Source of the DNA: Flavobacteriales bacterium
Lineage (GTDB): Bacteria; Bacteroidota; Bacteroidia; Flavobacteriales_D; Sanyastnellaceae
Reading direction: 5' to 3'
Length of the DNA stretch: 64,000 nt
NCBI GenBank assembly: GCA_022447625.1
Contig: JAKVAX010000007.1
Location: 62,001-126,000, forward strand
The notes beneath the pieces were generated by a model. It was not told where the DNA came from, did no database searches, and saw only the letters and a list, made by a program, of their open reading frames with translations. Below are positions 8,084-18,400 of this stretch, in pieces. The translations under genes and the position numbers were made by a program. Within the stretch, counting starts at the first letter, position 1. Every line of letters begins with the position of its first letter.

Positions 8084-9310
8084 TCATCTTACCTCACTCG
8101 GAAAGGCTATGAAATGCTTGAGCACTGGTTGGCTTAATGTCGACAGATTCAAGTGGTCACTTGCTTCGGCTACATCTTTCGTTGTGCCATCTTTAAACAA
8201 GATCTTGATCTCGTTGGCAGCGGAACTGTATGCTCGGTTGTCGATAGACTCTTGAATCAAGAAGTATGAAGCTTGGTGATCGTTCAAGTTGAAGGTGTTC
8301 TTGATGCGCTCAATCTTCTCAAGAACCTCAGCCTCTGAAAACTCTTCTTTTCTTAGATTAATCTTGAAAAGCTCTCGTGAGGATAGTCGCTTGCAAAGCT
8401 CCGCTAACACGGTGTCTTCATGATCTTGCCATACTTTGATGGAGCTCAAAATATCGTAGTCATCCAAACGACAGAAGGTGCTTAGAACGTCTGGGTTGCT
8501 CAGGAATTCTTCTCGAGTAAAGTCGTTGTTGAGGAAGGTCTTTAATGCCGGTGAAGCAAAGAGTGCTGCTCCTTCTTGGCTCAGTTCTTTCGCTCGCTTC
8601 AAAATATTCACCAGCATGAACTCGGCAGAAAGCACCGTCTTGTGAAGGTAAACTTGCCAGTACATTAGACGACGGGCAACGATGAACTTCTCAATCGAAT
8701 AGATTCCCTTTTCTTCAACGACCAGTTGATCATCCACCACATTCAACATCTTGATGATGCGGTCTGATCCTACTTGACCTTCCGTTACGCCCGAGTAGAA
8801 GCTGTCGCGGCGCAGGTAGTCGAGTCGATCCATGTCGAGCTGACTTGATACGAGCTGGTGTAAGAAGTGCTTTGGATAGTGATTGTTGAAGATCTCAATC
8901 GTCATATCGAGCTCACCATTCAACTCTTCGTTGAGGTAGTTCATGATGAAGACCGAGATGTCTTCGTGGCTAATCCCTTTCACCAAGGTGTGCTCTAGTG
9001 CGTGAGAGAACGGGCCATGGCCGATGTCGTGCAATAGAATAGCAGTGCAGACCGCCTTTGCCTCTTCCTCCGTGATTTCGTGACCTTTTTGACGGATCTC
9101 TTCAATGGCTCCTTGCATCAGGTGCATGGCGCCAATGGCATGATGAAAACGGTTGTGCGTCGCTCCCGGATACACCAAGTGAGATAAACCCAATTGAGAA
9201 ATTCGGCGTAAGCGTTGGAAGTAAGGATGGTCAATGAGATCTAAGAGACGTTCGTAGCGCAAAGTGATAAAGCCATAGACCGGGTCGTTCAGGATCTTAC
9301 GTTTGTTCAT
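8084..9310 (-). CDS. HD-domain phosphohydrolase (dGTPase/SAMHD1-like)
   Basis: From the ATG at 9310 the protein has 408 residues and begins MNKRKILNDPVYGFITL, the typical start of this family in Bacteroidota. The HD metal site is visible in RFHHAIGAMHLM, then LLHDIGHGPFSHALEH, then the SSQLDMDRLDYLRRD segment with the last Asp residues. The family cleaves phosphate from nucleotides such as dNTPs, but this subgroup has no proven substrate. The frame stays open upstream to 9676, but that part overlaps porX antisense and looks non-coding. It is divergent from porX, sharing a 140-base gap. Confidence 0.88.
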   Translation of the reverse strand: MNKRKILNDPVYGFITLRYERLLDLIDHPYFQRLRRISQLGLSHLVYPGATHNRFHHAIGAMHLMQGAIEEIRQKGHEITEEEAKAVCTAILLHDIGHGPFSHALEHTLVKGISHEDISVFIMNYLNEELNGELDMTIEIFNNHYPKHFLHQLVSSQLDMDRLDYLRRDSFYSGVTEGQVGSDRIIKMLNVVDDQLVVEEKGIYSIEKFIVARRLMYWQVYLHKTVLSAEFMLVNILKRAKELSQEGAALFASPALKTFLNNDFTREEFLSNPDVLSTFCRLDDYDILSSIKVWQDHEDTVLAELCKRLSSRELFKINLRKEEFSEAEVLEKIERIKNTFNLNDHQASYFLIQESIDNRAYSSAANEIKILFKDGTTKDVAEASDHLNLSTLSQPVLKHFIAFPSEVR

Positions 9311-9450
9311 GTGTTCTTGAATCTCACTGCGCAGGGCACGAAACTGCGCTACTTTGCGTTTCTTTGTGGTAGTGGCGAAATCGCCGCTCCAAATATAGCC
9401 AAAGCACCGCGGTAAGAAGGTGTCAGGCATAAATTCAGAAGCTACACTAC

Positions 9451-11007
9451 ATGTCACAAGTACGGATCCTTTGGGCAGATGACGAGATCGATCTGCTAAA
9501 ACCCCACGTTCTCTTTCTTGAACATAAAGGCTACGAGGTCGTTGCCGTGAACAATGGTGCCGAGGCAGTGGAATTGGCCGAGGAACAACACTTCGATATT
9601 GTGTTCCTCGATGAGAACATGCCTGGATTAAGTGGCCTGGAGACCCTTCAGAAGATGAAGGAAAATGATGCGACACTTCCGATCATCATGATCACCAAAA
9701 GTGAAGAGGAGCATATCATGGAAGAAGCCATTGGTTCAAAGATTTCTGACTACTTGATCAAGCCAGTGAATCCAAATCAGATTCTTCTTTCGATCAAAAA
9801 GAACCTAGATAAGAACCGCTTGGTGAGTGAGCGCACTACTTCTGGATATCGGCGACAGTTCCAGCAGATTGGAATGCAGTTGAACGATCGATTGGATTAC
9901 CACGATTGGACTGAGCTCTACAAGAAACTTGTTTACTGGGATCTTGAATTAGAAGATTCACAAGACAAGGGCATGAGTGAGGTCTTTCGCATGCAGCAGA
10001 TCGATGCGAACAACCAATTCGTTCGTTTTATCAAAGAGAATTACGAGGATTGGCTCAACGGAATTGAAGAAGCTCCGGTGATGTCACACAACCTCTTTCA
10101 GAATAAGGTGAAGCCGATCATCGAATCTACAGGTGACAAGCCAGTATTCCTCTTCTTGATCGACAACCTTCGTTATGATCAGTGGAAGACACTTCAACCA
10201 CGTATCAGCGAATTCCTTCGAGTGGAGGATGAAGAGATGTTCTATTCAATCCTACCAACGGCTACGCATTACGCTCGTAACGCGATCTTCGCTGGCTTGA
10301 TGCCCTCTGAAATTGCACGTCGCTTCCCAAATATGTGGAAGACAGAAAACGATGAGGGCGGGAAGAACAGTCACGAGGCAGACTTCTTGGCAAGTAACTT
10401 GAAGCGCATGGGAATGGATATCTCGTGGAGCTACAACAAGATCACCAACTTGAATGCCGGGAAGCGATTGGCTGACTCATTCTTCGAGCTGAAGGATAAC
10501 AAGCTAAATGTAATCGTCTACAATTTCGTAGACATGCTTTCACATGCCCGTACTGAGATGGAAGTGATCAAGGAGCTTGCTGATGATTCACCAGCTTACC
10601 GATCATTGACACAGTCATGGTTCGATCATAGTCCGTTAATTGAAATGATGCAGAAGGCAGCTGAAATGGGTGGCCACTTCATCATGACTACCGATCACGG
10701 TACGGTGCGAGTAGAAGACCCAGTGAAGATCGTTGGAGATCGCAACACCAATACGAACCTTCGTTATAAAGCAGGGCGAAACCTCAACTACAACGAGCAA
10801 GAAGTTTACGAGGTGCGTGATCCAGACGATGTCTTCTTGCCTAAATACAATGTGTCTACACACTACGTCTTCGCTACGAAGGATGATTTCTTTGTTTACC
10901 CGAACAACTACAATCACTTCGTGAAGTATTACCGCCACACCTTCCAGCACGGAGGGGTATCGATGGAAGAGATGTTGATTCCATTTATCTCATTGTCTAC
11001 GAAGTAA
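9451..11007 (+). CDS. porX: T9SS response regulator PorX (receiver plus PglZ-type phosphatase domain)
   Basis: The 518-residue protein has a receiver domain at residues 4-120, with acidic pair D10-D11, phospho-acceptor D54 in VFLDENMPG, and the IKPVNP lysine near residue 104. A helical linker follows, then a PglZ/alkaline-phosphatase-like domain from about residue 210 (PVFLFLIDNLRYDQW, ATHYARNAIFAG, NFVDMLSH, MTTDHGTVRV), whose Asp and His residues fit metal binding. This is the architecture of PorX, which with the sensor PorY regulates type IX secretion. PorY is not in the window. The stop is one base from tsaE. Confidence 0.95.
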   Translation: MSQVRILWADDEIDLLKPHVLFLEHKGYEVVAVNNGAEAVELAEEQHFDIVFLDENMPGLSGLETLQKMKENDATLPIIMITKSEEEHIMEEAIGSKISDYLIKPVNPNQILLSIKKNLDKNRLVSERTTSGYRRQFQQIGMQLNDRLDYHDWTELYKKLVYWDLELEDSQDKGMSEVFRMQQIDANNQFVRFIKENYEDWLNGIEEAPVMSHNLFQNKVKPIIESTGDKPVFLFLIDNLRYDQWKTLQPRISEFLRVEDEEMFYSILPTATHYARNAIFAGLMPSEIARRFPNMWKTENDEGGKNSHEADFLASNLKRMGMDISWSYNKITNLNAGKRLADSFFELKDNKLNVIVYNFVDMLSHARTEMEVIKELADDSPAYRSLTQSWFDHSPLIEMMQKAAEMGGHFIMTTDHGTVRVEDPVKIVGDRNTNTNLRYKAGRNLNYNEQEVYEVRDPDDVFLPKYNVSTHYVFATKDDFFVYPNNYNHFVKYYRHTFQHGGVSMEEMLIPFISLSTK

Positions 11008-11008
11008 G

Positions 11009-11428
11009 ATGAACTTTCTCGCACCTGACCTGCCAGCCATGAAAGAAGTGGCGAAGCAGTTGATTGACTTGCTGCCTAACGACGGAATCGTCGTGGTAGA
11101 AGGTGAAATGGGTGCGGGAAAAACAACCTTGATTACTCAACTGTGCGCGGTGCTTGGAGTGGAAGATAAGGTGAGTAGCCCGACATTTTCATTGGTCAAT
11201 GAATACCGAACGTCAGATGATGATTTGATCTTCCATTTTGATTTGTACCGTTTAGAAGATCCGGAGGAAGCCCTCGATTTTGGGATCGAAGAGTACTTTG
11301 ATCAAGGCGCTCTTTGTTTCATTGAATGGGCTGATCGATTGGGGGCATACCTTCCCGAAGCCCATTATGTGATATCAATTGAAGACCAAGAAGGGACGCG
11401 TTCCATCACATTTACCAAGAATCAATAG
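11009..11428 (+). CDS. tsaE: tRNA t6A37 biosynthesis ATPase TsaE
   Basis: The 139-residue protein has a Walker A motif (GEMGAGKTTL, residues 31-40), the SSPTFSLVNEY switch and HFDLYRLEDPEE motif, and the late IEWADRLG signature. All are diagnostic for TsaE, the ATPase of the TsaBCDE system that adds threonylcarbamoyl to A37 of tRNAs decoding ANN codons. It starts one base after the porX stop, so it is probably co-translated. Its partner tsaB lies at 24787-25458 in the same window. Confidence 0.96.
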   Translation: MNFLAPDLPAMKEVAKQLIDLLPNDGIVVVEGEMGAGKTTLITQLCAVLGVEDKVSSPTFSLVNEYRTSDDDLIFHFDLYRLEDPEEALDFGIEEYFDQGALCFIEWADRLGAYLPEAHYVISIEDQEGTRSITFTKNQ

Positions 11429-11508
11429 TTGATCCTTAGCATAGGTTTGAGAGCTAAACTAGCCTTCCAATTCCGTATCTTCGAGAACTAAGCTTAACAT
11501 CCCGGTCG

Positions 11509-12729
11509 ATGGATTCAAAAAAAGATGCGATCAGGGCACTTGCCCAAGAAGCGGCCCTCCTTCCACAGGAGGAAATGTTGGAGGTTGGAAAACGCCATCA
11601 GCGGCTAACCATCGGAATTCCGAAAGAAACTTCCTTTCAGGAAAAACGAGTGGCACTCGTACCAGAATCAGTAGCGATGCTTGCTGCCCATGGTCATGAA
11701 GTGATCGTAGAAACCAATGCCGGACGTGACGCTTCATTTCAAGACAAGGATTATTCTGAAGCTGGAGCGAAGATCGTTTACGATACCAAAGAAGTATTCC
11801 AAAGCAACATCATTCTGAAAGTAGCCCCACCATCATTGGAAGAGGTGAAGATGATGCCTGGAAAACAGACACTCCTTTCAGCCCTTCAGCTAACGGTGCA
11901 GCCTGTAGATTCTTTGAAGATGTTGATCAACAAAAAGATCACCGCCATTGCGTGGGATTACGTACGCGATGAAACAGGGATTTTCCCAGTGGTACGATCG
12001 ATGGGTGAAATCGCAGGAAATACTTCGGTACTGATCGCGGCAGAACACCTTTCCAATGTGAACCAAGGACAAGGACTCATGTTCGGAGGAATCTCAGGGG
12101 TTCGTCCAACAGAGGTTGTGATTCTTGGAGCTGGAACCGTAGGAGAATTTGCGGCCAGAGCAGCCATTGGCCTGGGAGCAAGCGTTAAGCTGTTTGATAA
12201 CAGCATGTACAAACTTCGTCGTATTCAGAATGACCTCGGTCAACGATTGTGGACTTCTACGATCCAACCTTCTGTGTTGGAAGAAGCACTTTCGAAAGCT
12301 GATGTTGCGATTGGAGCTTTGCGCGCACCATTCGGTCGCACACCGTGCGTGGTGACAGAGAATATGGTGAGCCAGATGAAATACGGTTCTGTGATCGTTG
12401 ACATCTCGATTGATCAAGGAGGATGTTTCGAAACGAGTCGTGTGACCAATCATGATACGCCAACCTTTAAGGAGTACGGAGTAGTTCACTACTGTGTGCC
12501 GAACGTTGCGAGTCGAGTGAGCAGAACGGCTAGCTCTGCCTTGAGCAACATCTTCGCACCAATCCTCGTGAACGTAGGGAGCGATGGCGGTTGGACTTCA
12601 GCTATCAAACGTCATCCTGGATTACGAGATGGAGTTTACCTGTTCAATGGTTCATTGGTAAATGAGATCATTGGAGAGGCATTCAACCTTCCTTACAAAC
12701 GTTTGGATCTCTTGCTAGCCGCACTCTAA
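11509..12729 (+). CDS. ald: Alanine dehydrogenase
   Basis: The 406-residue protein fits the NAD(P)-dependent alanine dehydrogenase/transhydrogenase family: GIPKETSFQEKRVALVPES at residues 36-54 (pyruvate-binding Arg and active-site region), a Rossmann loop VVILGAGTVGEFAAR near residue 205, and NVASRVSRTASSALSN near the C-terminus. It should interconvert alanine with pyruvate and ammonia. The first 33 residues extend beyond the usual start. A possible weak -7 box (TATCTTCG) lies about 25 bases upstream. It converges on the glycosyltransferase gene after 24 bases. Confidence 0.93.
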   Translation: MDSKKDAIRALAQEAALLPQEEMLEVGKRHQRLTIGIPKETSFQEKRVALVPESVAMLAAHGHEVIVETNAGRDASFQDKDYSEAGAKIVYDTKEVFQSNIILKVAPPSLEEVKMMPGKQTLLSALQLTVQPVDSLKMLINKKITAIAWDYVRDETGIFPVVRSMGEIAGNTSVLIAAEHLSNVNQGQGLMFGGISGVRPTEVVILGAGTVGEFAARAAIGLGASVKLFDNSMYKLRRIQNDLGQRLWTSTIQPSVLEEALSKADVAIGALRAPFGRTPCVVTENMVSQMKYGSVIVDISIDQGGCFETSRVTNHDTPTFKEYGVVHYCVPNVASRVSRTASSALSNIFAPILVNVGSDGGWTSAIKRHPGLRDGVYLFNGSLVNEIIGEAFNLPYKRLDLLLAAL

Positions 12730-12753
12730 ATATGAAGTGAGAATCTCTTCCGA

Positions 12754-13962
12754 TTAGTCAACAATAGATTTTAGGAAGGCCGCCATGTCTGCGGCTTGAG
12801 AAGAACGCATCCATTGTTCAATATTGCGTTGGTGTTTTTGACCTCGTCTTTCATAGCTCGATTTCAGCCCTTGATAAACGTCTTCAGGAGTGTCAGCCAC
12901 CGTACACCCAGGATGTTGGTTCAATAGTTCTTCTAAGACGTCGTGGTCATTCGGAGTGAGTAGAATTTCACTTCCTGAAGCGAGGTATTCGAAAATCTTG
13001 CTTGAGTAAACTCCTTTCATTCCATAGTGCGCAGGGAAAAGCAAAACATCGGCGCCCTGTTGAGCTGCAAACGCTTCTTCACGCGGACCACGCGGAATAC
13101 TTTGAAATGAAACCTTCGGTGCATATTCAGCGATGGATTCCTTGACGTGTTTGTCGATGTGAATCGTACTTCCCCAAAAAACGAGATCAGTTTCTGGGAA
13201 TTCAGCTATGAAACGCTCAAAGCCTTTCAAGAAAACGTCTAACCGTTGTGTGTGATACATAGTGCCACAATGCATGACTGTGAATCGGTCGAAGGAACGC
13301 GGAGCGGGACGTTCCGCCAACGGCGAAAAACCATTATGAATCACCTTGCCCTCGCTGCGAAACCAGGAGGTCAATACATCAGATAAGGGTTGTGAAACGG
13401 TAGTCCATGATGCCGCGTTTTTCATCCAACGTTTCCAATACCTCAAGGTGATATTGTCAAGGACCTTTCTACTAAAAGGGGTGATGTGATCGTTGTCAAC
13501 CAAGTAACGGTTGTTGAGCAGGTCACGGAAATCAATCACGAAGGGAATCCCAAAGGTCTGTTCAATGCGATGGGCATGGTGAATATGATAGTGCGGGCTG
13601 AATACCCCTAATACCAAATCGTATGAATGGGTTTTCAAGTGATCGCAAAGGAAATCCCACATGCGATTTTCATCGGCCTTTAATTGATACTCAGGCCTTC
13701 CTTTGAGGTATGACCACAAAGTGGCCAATGACCGAATTCCTGGGATGCGGTATACGACTGGAAGTTCCCCTGGAGTTTTAATCGTTTCCGCCGGTAGACG
13801 AAAAACCTCATAGCTCCCATCATCAGAAACACCCTCCCAATCATAGGTTACCACCGAAACGTCAATGCCATGTTCAGGAAGAAACCTTGCCCACGCCAAA
13901 GCCCGTTGACTGGCAGTGACATTCAAGGGAGGAAAGTGATATGACAGCAAAAGCAATTGCAC
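12754..13962 (-). CDS. Glycosyltransferase, GT4-like
   Basis: The protein (about 402 residues) has the two-domain GT-B layout. The N-terminal part begins VQLLLLSYHFPPLNVTASQR; the C-terminal part has MHCGTMYHTQRLDVFLKGFE and ADVLLFPAHYGMKGVYSSKIFEYLASG, where the Ser-Lys-Glu-rich motif fits the nucleotide-sugar site. It should add a sugar to a surface glycan or lipid; donor and acceptor cannot be told. The start is uncertain: the GTG at 13962 begins at the first beta strand and lies 13 bases past the flippase stop, while an ATG at 14016 would overlap the flippase gene. It pairs with the flippase as a small polysaccharide unit. Confidence 0.85.
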   Translation of the reverse strand: MQLLLLSYHFPPLNVTASQRALAWARFLPEHGIDVSVVTYDWEGVSDDGSYEVFRLPAETIKTPGELPVVYRIPGIRSLATLWSYLKGRPEYQLKADENRMWDFLCDHLKTHSYDLVLGVFSPHYHIHHAHRIEQTFGIPFVIDFRDLLNNRYLVDNDHITPFSRKVLDNITLRYWKRWMKNAASWTTVSQPLSDVLTSWFRSEGKVIHNGFSPLAERPAPRSFDRFTVMHCGTMYHTQRLDVFLKGFERFIAEFPETDLVFWGSTIHIDKHVKESIAEYAPKVSFQSIPRGPREEAFAAQQGADVLLFPAHYGMKGVYSSKIFEYLASGSEILLTPNDHDVLEELLNQHPGCTVADTPEDVYQGLKSSYERRGQKHQRNIEQWMRSSQAADMAAFLKSIVD

Positions 13963-13975
13963 AGAGCGAAGATAA

Positions 13976-15337
13976 TCAAGGAGAAAGGATGAGCTGAATG
14001 CCGAGGGCAAGTGCACAAGATGCGATGAACAGAGCTAAAGTGATCAATGCGGGCTTCCATATTGATAGGCCGGTGAGCTTCAGTGGCCATAACCCAAAGA
14101 TGAAGGTGACTGTGGCTGTGAGTACACTGTAGAAGAAGATGATATCAAGGAATGCCCACCCGAGGTATGCAGGAATGGCAATTCCGAGCAGACGCGAGAG
14201 GAATAAAAGGGCTTGAAAAATAAATAGCTCGCGCTCTTTGGCCGTTGTCAAGAACAAACTAGAGAGTGGCATTCCCGCGTAGCGGAAGAAATACGAAAGA
14301 ACCAAGAATGACGCAGCAGCGCCGGCTTCAGCCCACCGTTCAGAGAAAACGATGGCGTAAATCTCTTCACCAGCACCTCCAATAACCACAACAACACCGG
14401 CTGCAATTAGTAACAATCGGTAGTAGAGTTTAAGCGTTCGTTCTTGCAATGCTTCCGGATGATTCGGCCATAGTTCAGTACTGCGTTGAAGAAATACCGA
14501 AGCGATTCCGCTGCTGAGCAGACGCACAGGAAGGTCAAGTACAATTAAGGCGTAGGTGAAAAAGCCGGCGTAACTCGTATTGCCCGTCATCGCGGGGAGG
14601 AGTAGCACAGGAACATAGCTTGAAGCCGTATTCAATAGTCCACTGGTTAAGATGTAGCGCGGGTAATTGGCAAATTTCTCCTTGGCCTCCTGCAAAGACT
14701 CCCGACTGATGGCGTGCGTCATACGCTTCCATCCATTGTTAATCAATCCAGTCACGAAGAGCATGAATCGACCTCCATACATAATGGCGCTGGTCAAGAT
14801 GAGCCCGTCAGCTTGCGCACTGATAAATTTTCCGTAGCCCACGTTGAACAGCTTCGAACCAAGGGCCAGCGGTATCTCCACCAATGAAACCTTCTTGAAG
14901 AGTTTCTCTCGAATACTCCATTGAACCCCAATCTGATCAAGGGCCAGCAGGATAGCCAGCACAGGAATGGAGTACACCCAATAGCCTGCGTAAGTCGCAT
15001 TCATCAACTCGAGGAAGAGATCTCCAAAGGCAACAGTGATGAGAAAAAGTACCACGCCAGTCCAAACCAAGCTTCGTAAACACAGTCGTAGCAGGGCTTG
15101 CAACATGTCTTCTTCTTTTGCCAGAACAATGGCGCGTGTATACCCCAAAGTCAAAACAGTTCCGGTAATCATTACCGCAGAGTTGATGACACTAAAGGTT
15201 CCGTAAGCTTCTGGATCGTAGATTCTTGCGAGGATGGGGAAGAAGATGATCTGAATCCCCATGTTCCATAAGCTCGACATGCTCATGAAGGCAACGTTCT
15301 GCAGGAATGAATTCCGCGAACGCAGGCTTTGTAACAT
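13976..15337 (-). CDS. Polysaccharide flippase (MATE/MOP superfamily, Wzx-like)
   Basis: From the ATG at 15337 the protein has 453 residues and about 12-14 hydrophobic helices. The start MLQSLRSRNSFLQNVAFMS leads into PILARIYDPEAYGTFSV, the typical first loop of the O-antigen/polysaccharide transporter family. It should flip undecaprenyl-linked repeat units across the inner membrane. A GTG at 15397 would add 20 residues and is less likely. It is the second Wzx-like gene of the window (the other is at 42287), so it may serve a different glycan. It is followed at once by a glycosyltransferase gene. Confidence 0.87.
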   Translation of the reverse strand: MLQSLRSRNSFLQNVAFMSMSSLWNMGIQIIFFPILARIYDPEAYGTFSVINSAVMITGTVLTLGYTRAIVLAKEEDMLQALLRLCLRSLVWTGVVLFLITVAFGDLFLELMNATYAGYWVYSIPVLAILLALDQIGVQWSIREKLFKKVSLVEIPLALGSKLFNVGYGKFISAQADGLILTSAIMYGGRFMLFVTGLINNGWKRMTHAISRESLQEAKEKFANYPRYILTSGLLNTASSYVPVLLLPAMTGNTSYAGFFTYALIVLDLPVRLLSSGIASVFLQRSTELWPNHPEALQERTLKLYYRLLLIAAGVVVVIGGAGEEIYAIVFSERWAEAGAAASFLVLSYFFRYAGMPLSSLFLTTAKERELFIFQALLFLSRLLGIAIPAYLGWAFLDIIFFYSVLTATVTFIFGLWPLKLTGLSIWKPALITLALFIASCALALGIQLILSP

Positions 15338-15442
15338 TGTTCTGATCTTCTCGTTCACCTTTTTAGGTCTATCAACGGTGAGAAGATAGTATTTCACGGG
15401 TGGCTAGCAATACGCTACGATGGGCTTTTGTAACTTTCAACC

Positions 15443-18400
15443 ATGCGAAAAGCGATACTCACCCTTATCTTCTCGCTGCCTCTGCACCTCCTTGCGCAGT
15501 TGCCTCTTGAATTGGAGGGACTCGAATTGTGGGTTCGAGCTGATAGTTCGATGGAGTTGAACATCGACCGAGTGATCACTTGGTACGACCTGTCTGAGAA
15601 TGCTCGAGATCTTTCGCAAAACATCAACAATTTCCGCCCTGTAGTACTCGAAGATCAGTTGGCCGGGCATCGCACCGTCTACTTCAATGGGATCAATAAT
15701 CGTTTGGTTTTTGATGAGGTGCCCAATGCACGCAGTATCTTCTGGGTACTTAAGGAAGACGATGACGCGACAGGTGCTCGGCCACTGCTGGGACATAGCT
15801 CTACCTTCCCGTTCTTCAGGGGAGAGAACCAAGAGGTATGGCACCCCGATTTCGCTGATGAGGCGGTTCGTGATGGGGTGACTCGAGTAGGATTTGAAGC
15901 CATTGATGGTGATGTAGATCCATTGCCAGATGGGTATCAAATTGTGAGTTTGAGAACCACGGGCGACGTGGTTACCGACCAATTAGGTCAAGATCGAAAC
16001 ACCAACAACTTCTGGAAAGGGGAGATCGCTGAACTCCTTGTCTTTTCTACTGAATTGACTCCTGAGCAAGTAGAGACAGTGGAGAATTTCCTGGCTGATC
16101 ATTATTCCGTTTCGCTCAATTTGGGTGATGATATCGCTATCGCGGAAGGGTTTTGTCATACCACCTTGAGTGCCACCCCAGGCTTCTTAAGTTATGATTG
16201 GAACACAGGTGATACAGGACCTACAATCGATGTCAATAATTCTGGAATCTACGTTTGCGAAGCACTCGATGCCTTCGGACGAATTCAAGTGGATAGCATC
16301 GAAGTGACTTATCCAGGGAATACGATTCAGCAAGAACAAGGACTGATCTGTATCGGCGATAGCCTGCAGTGGAATCTTGAGCTAGATGAAGAACTCTATA
16401 CCATTGAATGGAATGATGGTGAACCGGGTGCCCATCGCTGGTTCCTCGAAGAAGGTGAGTTCTTTGCAACCATTACCGACGAGAATCTGTGCGTACTTGA
16501 GACGCCTGAGTTGATGGTTCAAGTAGATAGCTTCCCTCTAGAAGCCACGCTTGGTCCGGATGTTGAACTCTGTTCTGGGAACTTCATTTCACTTGATCCT
16601 GCCGGCGCTGAGATCACTTCCTACCTCTGGATGGAGAGTGTGGAAGATGAGCAATTGGAGATTCTAGAGACCGGTGAATACTTTGTGGAAGCTGAGAATA
16701 CCAACGGCTGCCAGGTGTTTGATACTATCATGGTCGAGATTGTTGGGCAGAGCCCGGAGGTGGTCATTTTGCAACCACCGTTCACTTGCCAAAACGTAGA
16801 AAACACTTTCCAAGCCTCGGCTTCTGCTGACGGCTTTATTACTTCATATGAATGGAATTTCGCTAACGCGGAAACGGGTAGTGGACAAATTGTAGAATGG
16901 ACTCCTGACTTCTTCGGATTTGCTGAAGTGAGTGTTTTGGTCACCGTTGAAACCGGTTGTACGGCTGAGGTGAGTGTGGAACTGAATGTGAATGCACAAC
17001 CGGAAGCCACCATTGGAGTGGGACAAGCATGTGCGAATAGTGAGATTCTGTTCTCGACGAATCCAACGGTGGAAGAAGGTTTGATTAGTTCTATTGATTG
17101 GGTCTTTGAAGGGGCTAGCGCCGAAGGGGACATCGTTTCATTTGAGACACAGGAAGCTGGGTTTTCTAATGTTTTGCTGACAGTCGACGCAACAAACGGT
17201 TGTTCCTTGTCACTTGAACAAATCATCAATGTATTCCCTTCTCCTGAGATTACGATCATCAATGAGCCGGTATGTTTTGGGGAGCTCAGTGCTTTTGAAC
17301 TCGATATTCAAGGAGGAGCTGGAAATATCGTAAGCTATGATTGGCTCTTTGGCGATGGTGCTACTTCAAGCCAAGACAGCCCGCAGCACTTCTACACCCA
17401 ACCAGGAGGTTACGTGGTAAGCGCTGAAGTAATCGCAGAAAACGGATGCCGTGGAGACAATGCCTTAACTACGCAAGTGCTGTCATTGCCTGAAGCTGAT
17501 TTTCCGGTAGGGAATGCTTGTATCGGTGAACCATATTTAATTGTAGATGCCTCTGTATCCTTCGATGATATTGATACTTGGGAGTGGGAAATTGACGAAC
17601 TCGGAAGCTTTGAAGGGGTGAGCATCTCACCAACCTTTGAATCGCTCGGCTTCCAAGAAGTTACCTTGTTCGTGACCACTGTTCAAGGGTGCAGTGATGA
17701 GATCACCAAACAAATCCCCGTCTTCGAACTGCCGGTAGCCGACTTCAGTTTTGATCCCGTCATCGGTCTGCCGCCACTTGAGGTCGACTTTATCAATGAG
17801 AGTGAAGGAGCAACTGAATTCGTTTGGAACTTCGGAACTGGTGATATCAGTGAAGAGGCCGAACCGACCTTCGTGTACAATGAAGAAGGGAGCTTTGAGA
17901 TCAATCTTTCCGCCACGAACGTCTATGGTTGTCGTGCGAACGCGAACGCTGTAATCGACGTCACGGAACCAATCCTTGACCTTCGTATGGAGGCCTTAAA
18001 TCATGTAACTACGGACTTCGGCTATCAAGTGAGTGCACTCATAGTCAATAGTGGAAACTATAGGCTTGACAGCGTAGCTTGTGTACTGACCCCAGGTAAT
18101 GGGAACACCCTCGTTGAATGGTTGAATGAACCGCTAGACGTTGGCGAAAGCAGAATCTTTACTTGGCAGAGCACCGTGCAATTAAGTGCGTCTTCGTACC
18201 CTTACTACTGCGCAGAAACCATTGCCTACTCTGAATTGGCAAGTGAACGCACCCCTGAAGACAACAGCCAATGCGGAGGCTTTACAGTTGAGTTTGAACT
18301 CACGCCGCTCTTCCCAAACCCGGCAAGAGCTGATGAGTTGCTCACCATGCGCATAATTGGCGCTACGTATATGGAAGTTCAATTCCGAGTGATTGATTTG

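Noticed and set aside
9311-9676. Open frame extending the HD hydrolase N-terminus by 122 codons
   Set aside because: It lies antisense to the porX receiver domain, has no domain features, and the family starts at MNKRKILND.
15437-15982. 181-codon minus-strand ORF opposite the PKD protein start
   Set aside because: It covers the signal peptide and LamG-like domain of a well supported gene and shows no motif.
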